In this document: one piece after another, positions 36,996-45,770 of the stretch
Numbering within the stretch: the first letter of the stretch is position 1
Layout: each line of letters starts with the position of its first letter
DNA from: Candidatus Gastranaerophilales bacterium
GTDB taxonomy: Bacteria; Cyanobacteriota; Vampirovibrionia; Gastranaerophilales; JAILCC01
DNA: 64,000 bases
NCBI GenBank assembly: GCA_028696075.1
Contig: JAQVHS010000001.1
Coordinates: 124,927-188,926, forward strand
Reading direction: 5' to 3'
Notes under the pieces: generated by a model
Database searches by the model: none
Told to the model about the DNA's origin: nothing
Seen by the model: only the letters and a program-made list of their open reading frames with translations
Translations under genes and position numbers: made by a program

Positions 36996-37406
36996 ATGAG
37001 CATGAACTTACAATCCGCAGTATACATCCCAAAATTAAGCGCTACCAATGAAAAAGCATTATCCGCTTACAAATCAACAACATCAGACTTTTTATCACAA
37101 AGTGTATTCAGCATGCTGGATCCAACTGCAAACACTTACACCCAATCAGGCAAAGACGGTTTGAACCGAAACGGCGCAATACAAAACAACTATGAACCGG
37201 TAATGCCTGCAACCGACAATCCGTTTGCCGGTAAGTCTTTTGGTTCTTCGTTAATAGACAACTTCTACACAAGTATCCAAAATGTAGCGTTAGGCGATTA
37301 TGCACCTACCTCGATTTTAGAGCAAAGACAAAATTACTATAAAGCATTTGAAGACCAGGCAAAGCCAGGCAAAATGAAAGGTTTAAACCACGATTATTTT
37401 GCATAG
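36996..37406 (+). CDS. Unknown 136-aa protein
   Basis: A 136-aa polar protein, rich in Asn, Ser, Tyr and Gln, with no signal peptide or membrane helix. Seen: IPKLSATNEKALSAYKSTTS, a middle Asn-rich part (SGKDGLNRNGAIQNNYEP) with NPFAGKSFGSS, and a C-terminal ILEQRQNYYKAFEDQAK. 'gagagagaag' precedes the ATG, and a clear terminator follows, so it is a single-gene transcript. Composition is reminiscent of exported or structural proteins, but no function can be assigned. Confidence 0.6.
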   Translation: MSMNLQSAVYIPKLSATNEKALSAYKSTTSDFLSQSVFSMLDPTANTYTQSGKDGLNRNGAIQNNYEPVMPATDNPFAGKSFGSSLIDNFYTSIQNVALGDYAPTSILEQRQNYYKAFEDQAKPGKMKGLNHDYFA

Positions 37407-37431
37407 TAATTAAAGTTTATAATTTCAGAGG

Positions 37432-37455
37432 CTGTCTTTTTAGACAGCTTCTTTT
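37432..37455 (+). terminator. Intrinsic terminator
   Basis: GCTGTC/GACAGC hairpin with a TTTTTA loop, followed by TTCTTTTATTT, about 30 bases after the 136-aa gene. Confidence 0.8.
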
Positions 37456-37492
37456 ATTTGAAGCATGCCGGCAAGACATCAATTAAGAAGTT

Positions 37493-37738
37493 TTATAAAT
37501 CAACTTTTTTTGTATCAACAAGTTCGGTTAATTCCATGCCGAATGCTTGTGCAATAGCATTTATTGTTTCAAGCGTAGCCCTGCTTTCGCCGCGCTCAAT
37601 AGCCCCGATAGAATTTTTATTCAAATCTGCTAATTCCGCAAGCTGCTCTTGGGAGAGATTTCTCTTCATTCTCTCCATTTTTATTTTTAAACCAATTCTT
37701 TTAGTCAATCCACTGTTTTTACTTGTCATAATACCCAT
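37493..37738 (-). CDS. Small XRE-family HTH regulator
   Basis: 81 aa (ATG at 37738; a second ATG at 37729). XRE domain: IGLKIKMERMKRNLSQEQLA, LADLNKNSIGAIERGESRAT, then LETINAIAQAFGMELTELVD and a basic tail. It is divergent from the 74-aa gene at 37828, whose promoter lies in the 89-base gap. Second of three XRE/small-protein divergent pairs in the window. Confidence 0.85.
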   Translation of the reverse strand: MGIMTSKNSGLTKRIGLKIKMERMKRNLSQEQLAELADLNKNSIGAIERGESRATLETINAIAQAFGMELTELVDTKKVDL

Positions 37739-37750
37739 TATTCTAGTCTA

Positions 37751-37779
37751 TTGACACAACATACTCAACTGTGTATACT
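37751..37779 (+). promoter_or_regulatory. Consensus promoter of the 74-aa gene
   Basis: TTGACA (37751-37756), a 17-base spacer and TATACT (37774-37779). An ACACA...TGTGT inverted repeat (37754-37758 and 37770-37774) spans the promoter and is a candidate operator for the divergent XRE protein. Confidence 0.7.
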
Positions 37780-37827
37780 GGTTTTTGAAACTAGTAGGGG
37801 CATTAAAACAGAAAGGGGCAAATAAAC

Positions 37828-38052
37828 ATGGATAAACGCAGAATTAAAATATCAAAAATAGAGAACAAAATACTGCGGGTCAGCTGCGAAATATCGATTG
37901 TTAAAAGTCTTTCAGATATTTTATATGATTGTCTTTGTGATGGGGACAATTTAAAAAGCGCCGACAAAATGAACTTGGCATTGGTATTAAGCCAAAGATT
38001 GAATTATTTACAAAACCGTTTTAACAAAATCGAACTGATTTTGAAAATCTAA
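37828..38052 (+). CDS. 74-aa helical protein divergent from XRE regulator
   Basis: ATG with AAAGGGG upstream. The product is helical: a basic start (MDKRRIKISKIENKILR), then SLSDILYDCLCDGDN, then a second helix (MNLALVLSQRLNYLQNRFNK). The first core shares an LS-x-IL-x-D-x-C pattern with the small protein at 53078-53239. No signal peptide. Unknown function; the setting suggests that its expression is controlled by the divergent XRE regulator. Confidence 0.72.
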   Translation: MDKRRIKISKIENKILRVSCEISIVKSLSDILYDCLCDGDNLKSADKMNLALVLSQRLNYLQNRFNKIELILKI

Positions 38053-38082
38053 GCATTGCCGCTTAGCCGGCACAAAATAAAT

Positions 38083-38970
38083 TTAAATTACTTCAACGCC
38101 GTTTGGAGTTGATTGCGCAAGAAAGACTTCGTATTTTTCGCCAAAATTGTTTGATATTTCAATACCGTCGGGCAAAATACCAAATACAGCCGAACCGCTG
38201 CCTGACATGAGAGAATTTATCGCGCCCTGTTGAACAATATTTTTTTTAATTTGAACAAGTTCGCTATAGTCTGATATGATTGCATTTTCAAGGTCGTTGC
38301 AGAGCATTGAAGCTAGTTTATCAGGGGTAAAATCCGCCTTGAAAAGCTCACATACCCGCCTTGATTTTTCACCTGATGAAAAACAGTTTAACGCCACAAA
38401 TTTTTCGTAGCATTCCTTGGTAGAAACGCTGAATTCTTTGGGCTTTACAACTAAAAAACTGATTTTTTGAAACGGAAGTTTTTCTTTAATTATTTCACCC
38501 CTTGAAGCAAGCAGACATGCCCCGCCTTCAAGGCAAAAGTTCAAATCCGACCCTAAAGCAGCTGCAATAGAATGCAGGGTTTCGTTTGGCAAAATACTGT
38601 CAAAAATACGGTTTAAGCCTGCCAAAACACCTGCAGCATCGGTACTCCCACCTGCAAGCCCCGCGCTTACAGGGATGTGCTTTTCAATTTCTACAGCAAT
38701 ATCAAAACCGTTTATAGAAGCTGTTTGCAAAAAAGCCTGAGCCGCTTTGTATACGATATTTTTTTCGTTGTAGGGAATTTCGGCGGAATTTCCGCAAAGG
38801 TTTATGGTATTGACCTTAGCATTTCTTTTTTCCGCTTTGATGGTCAAATAATCGTACAAATCAATGGTTTGCATTACGCTGGACAGCTCGTGATATCCGC
38901 CCTCCAGCCGTCCTAAAATCTCAAGCGAAAGATTAACTTTTGCAGGAGTGCGTACTTTAACCTTATTCAT
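38083..38970 (-). CDS. ispE: 4-diphosphocytidyl-2-C-methyl-D-erythritol kinase
   Basis: A 295-aa GHMP kinase of the non-mevalonate isoprenoid pathway. Seen: N-terminal VRTPAKVNLSLEILGRLEGG, YHELSSVMQTIDLYD, the ATP-binding PVSAGLAGGSTDAAGVLAGL, and a C-terminal MSGSGSAVFGIL. Full length. Its start overlaps the obg stop by 8 bases, so the two are cotranscribed. Confidence 0.94.
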   Translation of the reverse strand: MNKVKVRTPAKVNLSLEILGRLEGGYHELSSVMQTIDLYDYLTIKAEKRNAKVNTINLCGNSAEIPYNEKNIVYKAAQAFLQTASINGFDIAVEIEKHIPVSAGLAGGSTDAAGVLAGLNRIFDSILPNETLHSIAAALGSDLNFCLEGGACLLASRGEIIKEKLPFQKISFLVVKPKEFSVSTKECYEKFVALNCFSSGEKSRRVCELFKADFTPDKLASMLCNDLENAIISDYSELVQIKKNIVQQGAINSLMSGSGSAVFGILPDGIEISNNFGEKYEVFLAQSTPNGVEVI

Positions 38971-40228
38971 AGTAATAAAACTCTACATGTGAAACTATCA
39001 CACAATCGCCGTCTTTTGCTCCTAGTTGTTTTATAGCTTCAAATACACCCATGTTATTCAAAATATTTTGGAGCCGTATAATCTGCTCCGGGTTGCGTGT
39101 ATCGGTTACGGAAGCCAGACGCTGAACTTTGCCGCCCCTTACAAGGAAAGTGTTTTTATCGATCTTCATAACAGAATAATCACTGTCATCATTGTTAGTG
39201 GCATCCATATCTTCAGCGATTTCAATATCAAAATGAGGAGGCGGAATTTCATCAACTTTTTGAATTACATAATGCATTAACCGGTCTACATTTTCGCCTG
39301 TTACTGCAGATATGGCAAAAACTTCTTCACAATGTTCTTTTAGCTCTTTTTTTACCTTTTCTACGGTGTCTTCATCAACAGCGTCAATTTTGTTTAAAAC
39401 CGTTATTTGAAAAATATCCCCAAGCCTGCCGCCGTATTTTTTTAATTCCTGATTAATTTTAAGGTAATTTTCAACCGGATTTTCAAGTGTTATATCAACA
39501 AGATGGATTAAAAATCTCGTACGCTCAACATGCCTTAAAAACTCAAACCCCAGCCCTACACCATCTGAAGCCCCTTCAATTAACCCCGGAATATCCGCCA
39601 TCACAAAGCCGTCCCCGTCAGGTTTTTTTACCACTCCTAAATGGGGAACAAGAGTAGTAAAAGGATAATCGGCTATTTTTGGCTTTGCAGCCGAAACAGC
39701 GCTTATAAACGTAGATTTACCCGCATTTGGCAAGCCTAAAAGCCCCACATCGGCAATAAGTTTTAACTCAAGTTCAAGCTCTCTTTCAATAGCAGGTTCC
39801 CCCGGTTCACAAAACTGCGGCGCACGTCTTGTAGAAGTGTTAAATCTTGCGTTGCCTCTGCCGCCCCTGCCGCCTTTTGCCACCATGACTTTTTCACCGC
39901 TATGTGTAAAATCGGCTATTATTTTTTTGCTGTAAACATCCCTTACCATGGTGCCTAAAGGAACATGAATAAACAAGTCCTCTCCGCATTTACCATGCTG
40001 GTTTTTGATACGACCGTTCTCGCCTGCTATCGCTTTAAATATCGATTTGTATTTAAAATCAAGCAAAGTTGAAATAGACTCATCAGCTACAAGATAAATA
40101 TCTCCGCCTCTGCCGCCGTCGCCGCCCGCAGGTCCGCCTTTATCAACGTATTTTTCGCGCCGCCACGCCACCATGCCGTTGCCGCCTGCTCCTGATATGA
40201 CTTTTATTTTTACCTTGTCTATAAACAT
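38963..40228 (-). CDS. obg: GTPase Obg
   Basis: 421 aa from the ATG at 40228, which gives the family-typical MFIDKVKIKVISGAGGNGMV; an upstream start at 40258 would add ten atypical residues. The glycine-rich Obg fold (to ~160) is followed by the G domain with GLPNAGKSTFISAVS (G1), DIPGLIEGASDGVGLG (G3) and LNKIDAVD (G4). A C-terminal OCT-type domain (VRGGKVQRLASVTD) is present. Obg acts in ribosome assembly and stress. Upstream of ispE in one transcript. Confidence 0.94.
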   Translation of the reverse strand: MFIDKVKIKVISGAGGNGMVAWRREKYVDKGGPAGGDGGRGGDIYLVADESISTLLDFKYKSIFKAIAGENGRIKNQHGKCGEDLFIHVPLGTMVRDVYSKKIIADFTHSGEKVMVAKGGRGGRGNARFNTSTRRAPQFCEPGEPAIERELELELKLIADVGLLGLPNAGKSTFISAVSAAKPKIADYPFTTLVPHLGVVKKPDGDGFVMADIPGLIEGASDGVGLGFEFLRHVERTRFLIHLVDITLENPVENYLKINQELKKYGGRLGDIFQITVLNKIDAVDEDTVEKVKKELKEHCEEVFAISAVTGENVDRLMHYVIQKVDEIPPPHFDIEIAEDMDATNNDDSDYSVMKIDKNTFLVRGGKVQRLASVTDTRNPEQIIRLQNILNNMGVFEAIKQLGAKDGDCVIVSHVEFYYYE

Positions 40229-40344
40229 AGTAATTATAGTAATATAAATGCCCGGCATTCACAATATGCGGCTGCTATCTTAAAAAAATACTTTTTTAAG
40301 CAATGAAGTCTGTTTGCACGCTCAATCGGTTTGTTTTATTAATT

Positions 40345-40629
40345 TTATCTGTTTACTTTTTCAACCCAAGTCCGCAATTGCTCTACTGTAGCAGGGTCGA
40401 CAGTATGACTCTTACCCACAAATTCGAAAACATCTCCGTGTTGATTTCTATAAATACGATGACTTCCGTGCGTACGACTGTAGTTAAAGCCCAATGACTT
40501 AAGCACTACCTCAACATCACCTCTTGGATAATCGCGAGGGGTCTTTGTGAATGTTTTCAAACCTTTAATCAGTTTATCAGCCCTGGATCCAAATTCCACA
40601 TTATTATTCTGCCCTGATGCTATGTACAA
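40345..40629 (-). CDS. HicA-like type II toxin, orphan, with N-terminal extension
   Basis: 94 aa. The C-terminal ~65 residues match HicA/YcfA: VEVVLKSLGFNYSRTHGSHR with the conserved GSH catalytic His, then IYRNQHGDVFEF, KSHTVDPATVEQLRTWVEK. HicA proteins are double-stranded-RNA-binding-like mRNA interferases. The first ~25 residues (with NNNVEFGSRADK) are an extension beyond usual HicA and carry the VxFG[S/A/G] motif shared with three other proteins here. No hicB frame lies on either side, so it may be an orphan, a host-adapted or inactive form. Confidence 0.72.
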   Translation of the reverse strand: MYIASGQNNNVEFGSRADKLIKGLKTFTKTPRDYPRGDVEVVLKSLGFNYSRTHGSHRIYRNQHGDVFEFVGKSHTVDPATVEQLRTWVEKVNR

Positions 40630-40727
40630 ATTACTTACCTTATATTCCTACATTTATATAAAAAATTTTATTGCAAAATAATTGCCTTTAACTGCAATTT
40701 TATCGGAGGGTTGATTTGATAAAGCTT

Positions 40728-40756
40728 AAAGGCGGGTGATAAAATCACCCGCCTTT
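40728..40756. terminator. Strong bidirectional hairpin terminator
   Basis: A perfect 13-bp stem AAAGGCGGGTGAT / ATCACCCGCCTTT with an AAA loop. It lies between the GH13 gene and the HicA-like gene, both on the minus strand. The gap 40630-41060 otherwise holds AT-rich sequence and an unconvincing 41-codon frame (40932-41057). Confidence 0.8.
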
Positions 40757-41060
40757 GTTTATATTATATGATATGGATTGGAGATTGTTTCCAATCCTTA
40801 CAATTACCTAAATACTCTGATGAAAAATTTTTCATACCCGGGAATATAAAATTTTACAATACTTAATAATAAGTGTGCTTTGTACAATTGATTATATAGC
40901 AAAAATTTTGCTTTAAGATTTTATAGTAAACATGCAAGTCTCTCTATCCTCAAAATCTCACTGCCAAATAACCCCTGTATATCGAAACAGGCTTCAAATA
41001 CTCTCAACTGAAAAATACAATGATTTTTGCAGGTTCTTAGACGGAACTAAAGTATAATTT

Positions 41061-43370
41061 TTAATCTTTAATTTTTTCAAAAACAGCTATACTATATGGC
41101 GCAATATCAATAGAAGTGCTGTAAATAGGTTTTTTCCAACGATTGGACTGTTCTCCGTTTCCGTTATAGTGCTTATCGTTGCTGTTTAAGACTTCTCTTA
41201 ATTTAACATCGCCTGTTGAACAAAGTTTAAAATTAGTATATGAACTGCGGCTGAAATTCATAAATGCTATGACCTCTTCCCCGTAAGGGTTAGAATATTT
41301 TACTTCCAATATATTTTTCTCAGGATGCGCATAAGTATCTACATTTGAAAAATCCATATAGTGCATAAGAGGAGTAGTCTTGATAAAGTTTGCAAAGTCT
41401 TTGGAAAAATTTAACGTTCCGTCGTTAACCCATTTAGCGTTATATTCCGGAGAGTTCAGCCTGGAATCATTAAATGCCTGCTCATTCGGCGGATAGCCTT
41501 TATCGTTTTCGATTTGTTTTATATAAGGCATTTTGTTATGAGGATTGATGGCATGTTTTGGCATTTTGCAGAAGAATTTAAACGGTGCAAGCTCACCGCG
41601 CTCATCGCCCATAAAGAATTCTTTGGGGCTTGCATGCATAAACATTGCGCCTATTATCAATTTATTCAAGGCATAAGCGTTATGAAATTCCCTGTCAAAT
41701 TCATATTTTGATACGGGATTTTGGCAGCCGTACTTTCTTTGGGTATCTTCATCCAAACATTCCCCGCACCGTACGTAACTCTTAATCATATCAAAAGTCA
41801 GCCACTGAGCCTGCTGCCAGTTCATATTACATCGCAATTCCATACCAAGTCTGGAAGCCAAAATATTGACCAAATTCCTTTTGCCGCCGGCTTCGTTGCC
41901 TATTTCATCGTGATTTGATATATTAATTAAAAGATTTTCAGCGCCTAAGTCGGGTTGACGAAGATTACGGCGGCAGTAGTCTTTATATTCATTTGACGCA
42001 AAAGGGTCATCAAGCATTTTATGTTCATGGGACTTGTCTATACCGTTTTTATAAATATGCTCAAGCGCACGGACATCAGGTTTGAATTCGTGTTTTTGTC
42101 TGTCAGCAGCGAGAGAGAGCAGAGATTTATAAAAATCGAACGTTGTCATACCATCATAACCCCAGTTATTGTCGTTAACAACCTTTGGCTGGTTTTTGTT
42201 AGCCATAACACGTGATATACGCATATCTTCAGGGTATAAAATTACATCTTTGGTTTCATCATGAGACCTTATCTCATAATTTATATCCTTTATTCCGATA
42301 TCGGAATCCATATAATGCGTTGCATCAAGCCTGAAACCGTCTATATGATAATTTACGGTCCAGTTCATTAACATATCCGTCATATAAGACTTTAAATATT
42401 TGCCTTTTTCTCCGTTAAATTCAAGCAGTCTGCCCCATGGTGTTGATTTACCTTCCGCAAATATATCTGCAAGCTGCGGAACTATCACCCCGTATGGACC
42501 AAAGTGGTTTGGCACAATATCTAAAATTACACGAATGCCTTTCTCGTGTGCATAGTTTACAAACTCTTTTAAATCCTCGGGTCTGCCGTAGGCATTTTCT
42601 ACGGCGAATTTATTCACTTCATCATAACCCCAGTTGATATCGCCGTAAAATTCACCTATCGGCATTAATCTTACGGTATTTGCTACAGCGTTTTCGGTTA
42701 TAATATCTATTTCCTTTTTGGCTTCTTTAAACCCGCCCAAAAGTCCTATATGAACAGATTCCATAACCATATCTTTCGGCAAATGCCAGCCGTAAGATTT
42801 GGATTTGCGATTCTGCATCCATTTTTCATCTGTCCATTGAAAAGCCTTATGGTCAATAACTTCTGCCCAATCTGCATACGGCTTGAACCCCAAAATATCG
42901 TTTGGCAGATAGTCGGACCTAGGGTCATGGAGCTTGAGCACGTTGCCGTTTTTGTCAACCGCAAGATATATGTATTTATCACCGGGTTCAACTCCTTGTG
43001 CAATGCATTCAAATTTGCTGCCCCTTTTTTCCATTTCAAAAGACCGGGCATTATTATAATTATCGCCTTTAGCCGCTAACACCGTCATATTTAGAATATT
43101 CGGAGCATCAATAGTGAATTTTGTCCTGCCGCCGCCTAAATATCTTGCCCCCTGCCCCAAATGTTCCTGCATCGAAGCACCAAAAGTAACAGGTCTGTAA
43201 GCCGTATTCTGATAATTCAAATTAATTGTATTAGACGGGCTTAGGTTCGGAGGCAAAGCTGTTTTATCAGTTTGGGCATTTAACCGGTTACGATTTATAG
43301 TATTAGGATTGTGAAAAATATGAAGTACTCTCATGCCTGTTTTAAAACATCTAAAAAAAATATTTGCCAT
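41061..43370 (-). CDS. GH13 alpha-amylase family protein, glycogen-branching-enzyme-like
   Basis: About 769 aa (ATG at 43370; alternatives TTG 43379 and ATG 43334, none with a good ribosome site). After ~60 low-complexity residues comes PVTFGASMQEHLGQGARYLG, then a CBM48-like domain, then the GH13 barrel: RVILDIVPNHFGPYG (region I), YHIDGFRLDATHYMDS (II, nucleophile Asp), VILYPEDMR (III, Glu) and NISNHDEIGN (IV, HD). A C-terminal beta domain follows. This set fits 1,4-alpha-glucan branching enzymes or related trehalohydrolases. The N-terminal extension with VTFGA is odd. Located 65 bases from the tpsB stop on the same strand. Confidence 0.8.
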   Translation of the reverse strand: MANIFFRCFKTGMRVLHIFHNPNTINRNRLNAQTDKTALPPNLSPSNTINLNYQNTAYRPVTFGASMQEHLGQGARYLGGGRTKFTIDAPNILNMTVLAAKGDNYNNARSFEMEKRGSKFECIAQGVEPGDKYIYLAVDKNGNVLKLHDPRSDYLPNDILGFKPYADWAEVIDHKAFQWTDEKWMQNRKSKSYGWHLPKDMVMESVHIGLLGGFKEAKKEIDIITENAVANTVRLMPIGEFYGDINWGYDEVNKFAVENAYGRPEDLKEFVNYAHEKGIRVILDIVPNHFGPYGVIVPQLADIFAEGKSTPWGRLLEFNGEKGKYLKSYMTDMLMNWTVNYHIDGFRLDATHYMDSDIGIKDINYEIRSHDETKDVILYPEDMRISRVMANKNQPKVVNDNNWGYDGMTTFDFYKSLLSLAADRQKHEFKPDVRALEHIYKNGIDKSHEHKMLDDPFASNEYKDYCRRNLRQPDLGAENLLINISNHDEIGNEAGGKRNLVNILASRLGMELRCNMNWQQAQWLTFDMIKSYVRCGECLDEDTQRKYGCQNPVSKYEFDREFHNAYALNKLIIGAMFMHASPKEFFMGDERGELAPFKFFCKMPKHAINPHNKMPYIKQIENDKGYPPNEQAFNDSRLNSPEYNAKWVNDGTLNFSKDFANFIKTTPLMHYMDFSNVDTYAHPEKNILEVKYSNPYGEEVIAFMNFSRSSYTNFKLCSTGDVKLREVLNSNDKHYNGNGEQSNRWKKPIYSTSIDIAPYSIAVFEKIKD

Positions 43371-43434
43371 CTGCTGCAATATTAATTCACAATAAAATTT
43401 GCAATTTTGTATTTATCCTGCCATAATTCGCTGA

Positions 43435-45072
43435 CTATTGGATTCTTTTTTTATCCGTTCGTTTAACTTCCACAACTTTGTCTATATCAGGTTCTTTCCA
43501 CTTCCACATATCTTGCAGGGAGGAAGTTAACGAAAATGTAAATCTGGCTCCCTGATTAACAAGACCGGGATTTCCTATCGGAATTCCAAAATCAAAGTTT
43601 GCCATTAACAACTTACCTACAGGGATATGAATACCCATGCCGACACTTTGCAAAAAGTTTGTGTCCTTAGAGTTTGCTACATTTTTAATCCCATTGACAT
43701 TACTTGTAATCCCATAATCGTAGAAAAAGCCTAATTTTATGCCTTCTTCATATTTTTTAAGTTTTTCAGGACAAATTTTTCTCAAGCCGGGTACAGGTGT
43801 TCTATACTCAATAGTTCCGTAAACTCCTTTATCTCCCAGTATAGAAGCCGTTTCGTACCCTCTCATGTTCATCCCTCCAAGTGCTGCTTTTTCCGGCGTC
43901 ATTAATTCATCAGACGTAAATTGTCCGTTCACGCTAAGTAATAACATCGAACGTTTAGGCATAACCTGTAATCTGTTTAAACCAAGGTTGAATTTTAAAA
44001 ACTGCCCGTCCGCACCTTGTTCTAACTGTGTGGCACCTAAAAAGGGAAGCCCTGTACTTGTTACAAAACTGGAACTCCAAAACCCCCGTTTATCTATTTT
44101 TCTGGCAGAAATTCCGCCGTATTTTGTGTTGAATGCGGAATAACCAAGGTTTAAGGTCGTTCCTTTTTTGTTTATAGGGATACTATATCCGACTAAACCA
44201 CCTAAATTGCCTTTTCCTAAAATTGCGCCTAAGCTTAAACTGTCACCTCGTCCTGTTACATTTTCATAAGTTGCTTTTACAAATGTTCTTTCCATTCCTG
44301 TAAGGTCAGTACCGAGGTTATTAAAATTCGCATCTAAATTTAAAGGTAATCTATCTTTCACATCCAATACAATGTTATTTAGACTGTTATCAGGAGTTCT
44401 TTCAATAATAATATTCCCTGTTATATATTTTTTATTTTTAATTTCTTCCATTGCTGTTTGAAGGTCATATACATTTAACACACCACCCTCTTTAATATTA
44501 TAAGTATTTAGAATGTTATTTAAATATTGTTCTTTTGCCCATTTGTTGCCGCGAATACTAATCTCTGAATATTTTCCTTCTTCCACTGTGATTTCAACTA
44601 TTCCGTCATCTACTTTTTGTGCTAAAAGCTTTGCTTGAGAGGTTATGTAGCCTTTTGAGTGATAATATCGGGTTATTTTATCACAAATTTCTTTCAAATC
44701 AGTTATGGTAATTTCTTTCTCTTCATACTGCTTGAATAGTTTTTTAAATCTTTGACTTCCGAGTTTCGTATTTCCTTTTAAAACTATTTTGTTAAGGGAA
44801 AAAGATTTGTCAGGACCTTCTTTTATTGCCGATAAAGAAAAATCAGAGTTTTTTAATTCTCTTTCAAATTTAAGCTGTCCATGGAGAATATTCAAGGCTG
44901 TATCAGCTTGTGAGTACTCATTTTCTTGTAAGATATTTATACTTTCCTTTCCCAACACTGCAGGGTTTAATGTTGTTGGAGATATTCCTTCCGCATAACA
45001 AAAATTAGAACTGCCAAGCAAATAAAAAAACGCTGCCAAATATATTAAAATTATGTATTTTTTTCTAAACAT
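43435..45072 (-). CDS. TpsB/ShlB-FhaC-family outer-membrane transporter
   Basis: 545 aa. A signal peptide (residues 1-28, ending FCYAEG) precedes a POTRA_2/ShlB-type domain (~90-200: FSLNKIVLKGNTKLGSQRFK, YHSKGYITSQAKLLAQKVDD, GIVEITVEEGKY). A Omp85-type 16-strand barrel follows with the VRGY-like motif as GMNMRGYETASILGDKG near 410. TpsB proteins recognise and export a TpsA exoprotein across the outer membrane. The cognate TpsA lies on the opposite strand, start-to-start, at 45222. Confidence 0.9.
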   Translation of the reverse strand: MFRKKYIILIYLAAFFYLLGSSNFCYAEGISPTTLNPAVLGKESINILQENEYSQADTALNILHGQLKFERELKNSDFSLSAIKEGPDKSFSLNKIVLKGNTKLGSQRFKKLFKQYEEKEITITDLKEICDKITRYYHSKGYITSQAKLLAQKVDDGIVEITVEEGKYSEISIRGNKWAKEQYLNNILNTYNIKEGGVLNVYDLQTAMEEIKNKKYITGNIIIERTPDNSLNNIVLDVKDRLPLNLDANFNNLGTDLTGMERTFVKATYENVTGRGDSLSLGAILGKGNLGGLVGYSIPINKKGTTLNLGYSAFNTKYGGISARKIDKRGFWSSSFVTSTGLPFLGATQLEQGADGQFLKFNLGLNRLQVMPKRSMLLLSVNGQFTSDELMTPEKAALGGMNMRGYETASILGDKGVYGTIEYRTPVPGLRKICPEKLKKYEEGIKLGFFYDYGITSNVNGIKNVANSKDTNFLQSVGMGIHIPVGKLLMANFDFGIPIGNPGLVNQGARFTFSLTSSLQDMWKWKEPDIDKVVEVKRTDKKRIQ

Positions 45073-45106
45073 GATTACAAGTTTAATTTCGAAATAAAAA
45101 ATGAAT

Positions 45107-45134
45107 ATTAATCATTTGTACAATCATGATTAAT
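45107..45134. promoter_or_regulatory. 28-bp dyad between divergent tpsB and tpsA
   Basis: ATTAATCAT (45107-45115) and ATGATTAAT (45126-45134) are perfect inverted arms around a central TTGTACAA. In a 149-base divergent gap this is a likely regulator site. A 'tatataataa' -10-like element follows on the tpsA side. Confidence 0.5.
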
Positions 45135-45221
45135 ACTAAATATACCCCATACAGGTATATATAATAAAATGCGCTTGTCCTATTATGCGAATGAAATTAA
45201 AAATTGGAACTTGAGGTGAAA

Positions 45222-45770
45222 ATGAGAAGCAACAAAATAAAGAAGTATCAAAAATCTACATTGGCAGCACTTTTAATAATTTTTTCATCAAATATGGCAT
45301 TTGCTTTAGATGCTTCTAATTGTATAAATCATACATCCGGCGTTAATCCTGTTACAAACGGGGCTGTAACCACAATTACAACGACCAATAATATTGATAC
45401 GTTTCAGTGGAATCAATTTAACGTAGGAAGCAGCGAAACCGCATTCTTTCAATTTACACAAAACGGACAAACTGCCGTTAATTATTTAGACCCGGGAGCG
45501 GATGCATCTGCAATCTTCGGCGCCATAAAAGGCTCAACTGATTTTGTCGGAAATGTTATGCTTTTTAACCCCAACGGCATTACGCTAGGAACGGGAGCGC
45601 AGATTACAAACTTGAATTCGTTTTTTGCCTCGACAAACCAGTTTGACAAAGTTTCGGGGAGCAATATCTTGTTCAAGGAGGCAGCAGGTACCAATGCGTT
45701 AAATGTTGAGGATGTTAATTTTAGCAATGTTAATAACGCATTTTTCGTGGCTCCGGGGGTAATTTTTTAA
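45222..45770 (+). pseudogene. TpsA exoprotein, N-terminal part before frameshift
   Basis: 182 codons from the ATG at 45222 (GAGGTG upstream; a TTG at 45204 is less likely). Signal peptide ending SSNMAFALDA. The TPS secretion domain follows: TFQWNQFNVGSSETAFFQFT, NYLDPGADASAIFGAIKGST, the NPNG signature in NVMLFNPNGITLGTGAQITN, and NAFFVAPGVIF. This is the filamentous-haemagglutinin-type N-domain recognised by TpsB. The frame stops at 45768-45770 just after a T6 run. Dropping one T joins it smoothly to the downstream frame (…VIF NANNAQTKDN), so one ~1140-aa protein has been interrupted. Confidence 0.85.

Noticed and set aside
40932-41057. A 41-codon frame starting MQVSLSSKSHC before the GH13 stop
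   Set aside because: No ribosome site, convergent with GH13 and too short to support alone; its N-terminus resembles the other unusual N-termini only loosely.
40258-41060. HicB antitoxin next to the HicA-like gene
   Set aside because: No frame with a HicB-like fold was found on either strand between obg and the GH13 gene.
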